From: Spiribacter halobius
Lineage (GTDB): Bacteria; Pseudomonadota; Gammaproteobacteria; Nitrococcales; Nitrococcaceae
Direction of reading: 5' to 3'
Assembly: GCF_020883455.1 (NCBI RefSeq)
Contig: NZ_CP086615.1
Location: 3,898,501 to 3,962,500, forward strand
Length of the DNA stretch: 64,000 nt
The position numbers and the translations under genes are program-made. The notes beneath the pieces were generated by a model. That model searched no databases and was not told the DNA's origin. It saw nothing but the letters and a program-made list of their open reading frames with translations. Of this stretch, positions 61,792 through 64,000 are shown piece after piece (position 1 is the stretch's first letter; each line of letters opens with the position of its first letter).

Positions 61792-63768
61792 ATGACCACC
61801 CCCGCAACCCTCGCCGAAAAGCTCATCAGCCGTCACCTCGAATCCGGGGCGGACATGACGCCCGGCGAGGAGATCCACCTCGCCGTGGATCAGGTGCTGC
61901 TGCAGGACGCGACGGGCACGCTCACCATGCTGGCCCTGGAGGCCATGGGGCTCGACCGTATCCGGGTGGATACCGCGTGCCAGTACGTGGACCATAACCT
62001 CCTGCAGGCGGACTACCGGAACCGGGACGATCACGTCTTCCTGCAGACGGCGGCGGCGCGCTTCGGCATGCATTTCGCGACGCCGGGGACGGGCGTTTCC
62101 CACCCCGTGCACATGGAGCGGCTCGGGGTGCCGGGGGCGGTCCTTGCGGGCTCGGATTCCCATACCTGCGCGGCGGGATCGCTTGGGATGCTCGGCTTCG
62201 GCGCCGGCTCGGTGGAGATCGCCAGCGTCCTCGCGGGCGAGCCCCTCAGCATCCGCATGCCCGAGATCATGGGCATCCGCCTCACCGGCCGTCTGCCGGC
62301 CTGGGTGAGCGCCAAGGACGTGATCCTGGAGCTGCTGCGGCGGCACAGCGTCAAGGGCGGCGTCGGCCGGATCCTGGAGTACTACGGGCCCGGGGTGGAG
62401 ACCCTCACGGCCATGGACCGGCATGTCATCGCCAACATGGGCGCGGAGCTCGGGGCGACCACCAGCATCTTTCCGAGCGACGAACAGACCCGACGGTTCC
62501 TCGAAGATCATGGCCGCGGCGACGCCTGGGTGCCGCTCAGCGCGGATGCCGAAGCCCGCTACACCCACCATGACGAGATCGACCTCGGCGCGCTGGAACC
62601 TCTCATCGCCACGCCCTCCAGCCCGGACAACGTGGTACCCGTACGCGAGGTGGCCGGCACGCCGGTGCATCAGTCCTATATCGGCTCCTCCGCCAACCCC
62701 GGCTACCGGGACCTGGCCATCGCCGCGCTCATGGTCCGCGACCGCCAGGTCCATCCGCAGGTGTCCTTCGATCTCAACCCGGCCTCCCGCCAGGTGCTGA
62801 CGGATCTGGCCAACGAGGGCCTGCTCACCGAGCTGCTGAAGTGCGGCGGGCGGCTGCACCAGACCGGCTGCAATGGCTGCATGGGCATGGGCCAGGTGCC
62901 GGCCACCGACCAGAACAGCCTGCGCACGACCCCGCGCAACTTCCCCGGGCGATCCGGTATTGCCGACGATCACGTCTATCTCTGCAGCCCGGAGACCGCG
63001 ACCGCGGCGGCGCTCACCGGCGAGATCACCGACCCGCGGGCGCTCGCGGAGCGCCTCGGGCTTGAGTGGCCGGGCGCCGAGCTGCGGCCCCGCGAGCCAG
63101 CCGCCGAGGCATCGGCGCTGCTGCCGGTGCTGCCGCCGCAGCAGGCGCGCCGGGTGGAAATCCGCAAGGGGCCGAACATCGCCGATCTGCCAGCCATAGA
63201 GCCGCTGACGGACACCCTATCGCCGGAAACGCTGCTCCGGCTCGGCGACAACGTCTCCACCGACACCATCTCCCCGGCGGGCGCCGAGGCCATGCCCTAC
63301 CGCTCCAACGTCCAGGCCATCAGCCAGTTCTGCTTCCGGGACGTCGATCCGGAGTACCCGAATCGGGGGTGGGCGACGCGGGACGGCGCCGGCCATGCCC
63401 TCGTCGCCGGGTACAACTACGGCCAGGGGTCGAGCCGCGAGCACGCGGTGCTCGCCCCGCGCTACCTGGGCCTGCGCCTGGTGCTCGCACGGAGCTTCGC
63501 CCGCATCCACCAGCAGAATCTCGTCAACGCCGGCGTGCTGGCGCTGACCTTTGCCGATCCGGCGGACTATGAGCGTCTGGAGGCGGGAGACGTACTGACC
63601 GTGCATGACGTCCACGGTCAGGTGGATGCCGGCGCGGAGGTCATGGTGGAGGTCCCGGCGAAAGGCCTGAGCATCGCGGCCCGCCACGGCATGTCGGCGC
63701 GTCAGCGCGAGATCTTCCACGCCGGTGGCCTGATCAACTGGCTGCAGGCGCGGGTGGCGACAGCCTAG
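61792..63768 (+). CDS. Aconitase-family hydratase with a changed iron-sulfur ligand site
   Basis: 658 residues from ATG 61792 (GGAG seven bases upstream). Large domain 1-430: DQVLLQDATGT, SDSHTCAAGSLGMLG and QTGCNGCMGM with the cluster cysteines C360 and C363. The swivel domain (about 495-640) contains GDNVSTDTISPAG and GYNYGQGSSREHA. The length fits short bacterial aconitases. Where AcnA and LeuC read GSCTN for the first cluster cysteine, this protein reads IGSSANPG (Ser300). The reaction is probably hydration-dehydration of a tricarboxylate or methyl-substituted acid. It follows the carboxylase genes on the same strand by 78 bases. Confidence 0.85.
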   Translation: MTTPATLAEKLISRHLESGADMTPGEEIHLAVDQVLLQDATGTLTMLALEAMGLDRIRVDTACQYVDHNLLQADYRNRDDHVFLQTAAARFGMHFATPGTGVSHPVHMERLGVPGAVLAGSDSHTCAAGSLGMLGFGAGSVEIASVLAGEPLSIRMPEIMGIRLTGRLPAWVSAKDVILELLRRHSVKGGVGRILEYYGPGVETLTAMDRHVIANMGAELGATTSIFPSDEQTRRFLEDHGRGDAWVPLSADAEARYTHHDEIDLGALEPLIATPSSPDNVVPVREVAGTPVHQSYIGSSANPGYRDLAIAALMVRDRQVHPQVSFDLNPASRQVLTDLANEGLLTELLKCGGRLHQTGCNGCMGMGQVPATDQNSLRTTPRNFPGRSGIADDHVYLCSPETATAAALTGEITDPRALAERLGLEWPGAELRPREPAAEASALLPVLPPQQARRVEIRKGPNIADLPAIEPLTDTLSPETLLRLGDNVSTDTISPAGAEAMPYRSNVQAISQFCFRDVDPEYPNRGWATRDGAGHALVAGYNYGQGSSREHAVLAPRYLGLRLVLARSFARIHQQNLVNAGVLALTFADPADYERLEAGDVLTVHDVHGQVDAGAEVMVEVPAKGLSIAARHGMSARQREIFHAGGLINWLQARVATA

Positions 63769-64000
63769 GCGAACCGGAGCGGCGGGCTACGCCGGCGCGG
63801 CGGGACCAGCCGGAAATGCGCCCGCTCGCCCGGCGAGAGGGCGGCCACGAGGCCGTGCTCCCAGGCAAGATAGCGCTTCGCCGCCTCCAGGTTGCCGTGA
63901 TGGCGGTCGTGGACGAAAAACAGGAAGTCCAGGCACTCACCGTCAGAGGGCGTGCCGGGGCTCGCGGTCACCGGCTGGCCGGCGTTCTGCCAGGCCTCGA
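63765..64000 (-). CDS. Unrecognised protein, C-terminal part only (runs off the right edge)
   Basis: The minus-strand frame is open from the right edge to TAG at 63765-63767, giving about 77 visible residues; the start lies outside the window. Visible segments include CLDFLFFVHDRHHGNLEAAK, with a histidine pair and aromatic residues, and a basic, proline-rich C terminus (RLVPPRRRSPPLRFA). No family is recognised. The stop overlaps that of the aconitase-family gene in the convergent sequence CCTAGG, and an open frame of this composition is plausible but could also be chance. Confidence 0.5.
   Translation of the reverse strand, partial: EAWQNAGQPVTASPGTPSDGECLDFLFFVHDRHHGNLEAAKRYLAWEHGLVAALSPGERAHFRLVPPRRRSPPLRFA

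Overview
The window is uniformly GC-rich, tightly packed bacterial DNA with typical Gram-negative signals: Shine-Dalgarno sites, exported proteins with classical signal peptides, TRAP and ABC uptake operons, and c-di-GMP signalling. Gene content suggests a free-living, metabolically versatile proteobacterium, most likely a gammaproteobacterium of the halophilic Ectothiorhodospiraceae/Chromatiales type. That placement is inferred from general gene content; no marker gene is present. I see no rRNA, tRNA, CRISPR array, transposase, integrase or phage gene.

Layout. (1) 1-6737: signalling. The end of a receiver-domain protein, a receiver-EAL phosphodiesterase, and a 1656-residue kinase-like/ATPase/GAF/GGDEF protein. 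(2) 6950-10317: an HtrA-type periplasmic protease, a ZIP metal transporter and an EamA exporter. (3) 10327-18567, all on the minus strand: a LysR regulator, a nitrilase-superfamily hydrolase, an ABC importer of the urea/short-chain-amide type (binding protein, permease, fused permease-ATPase, ATPase), a small protein and an amidase. This reads as an amide or nitrile uptake and hydrolysis operon. (4) 18842-25305, minus strand: a GntR regulator with clear operators, a TRAP importer (dctPQM), a short-chain dehydrogenase and a transketolase split into two subunits. (5) 25565-27039: an Acg-like nitroreductase with a small membrane protein, behind an FNR-like box. (6) 27088-31828: a second GntR regulator, a fumarylacetoacetate-hydrolase-family enzyme and a TAXI-type TRAP importer. 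(7) 32021-33755: a decayed EAL-domain gene and corA.

(8) 33876-50160 is the most unusual region. Three predicted exported proteins carry caspase-clan catalytic dyads: a metacaspase-like protein, a caspase domain flanked by WD40-like propellers, and a 2193-residue TPR/propeller/CHAT protein. Among them lie an ECF-type sigma factor, a single-pass membrane protein that could be its anti-sigma factor, and two small secreted proteins. I interpret this as an envelope-located, sigma-controlled protease system of unknown trigger and target.

(9) 50359-63768: a TauE/SafE permease, then a catabolic cluster with an atypical short-chain dehydrogenase, an enolase-superfamily enzyme, an ADP-forming acyl-CoA synthetase, a three-part biotin-dependent acyl-CoA carboxylase, a MaoC-type hydratase, a CitE-type lyase, an aconitase-family protein and a TrmB regulator. 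Two related inverted-repeat sites (52111-52130 and 59978-59997) sit in front of its two halves and suggest a common regulator. A gene running off the right edge is only partly visible.
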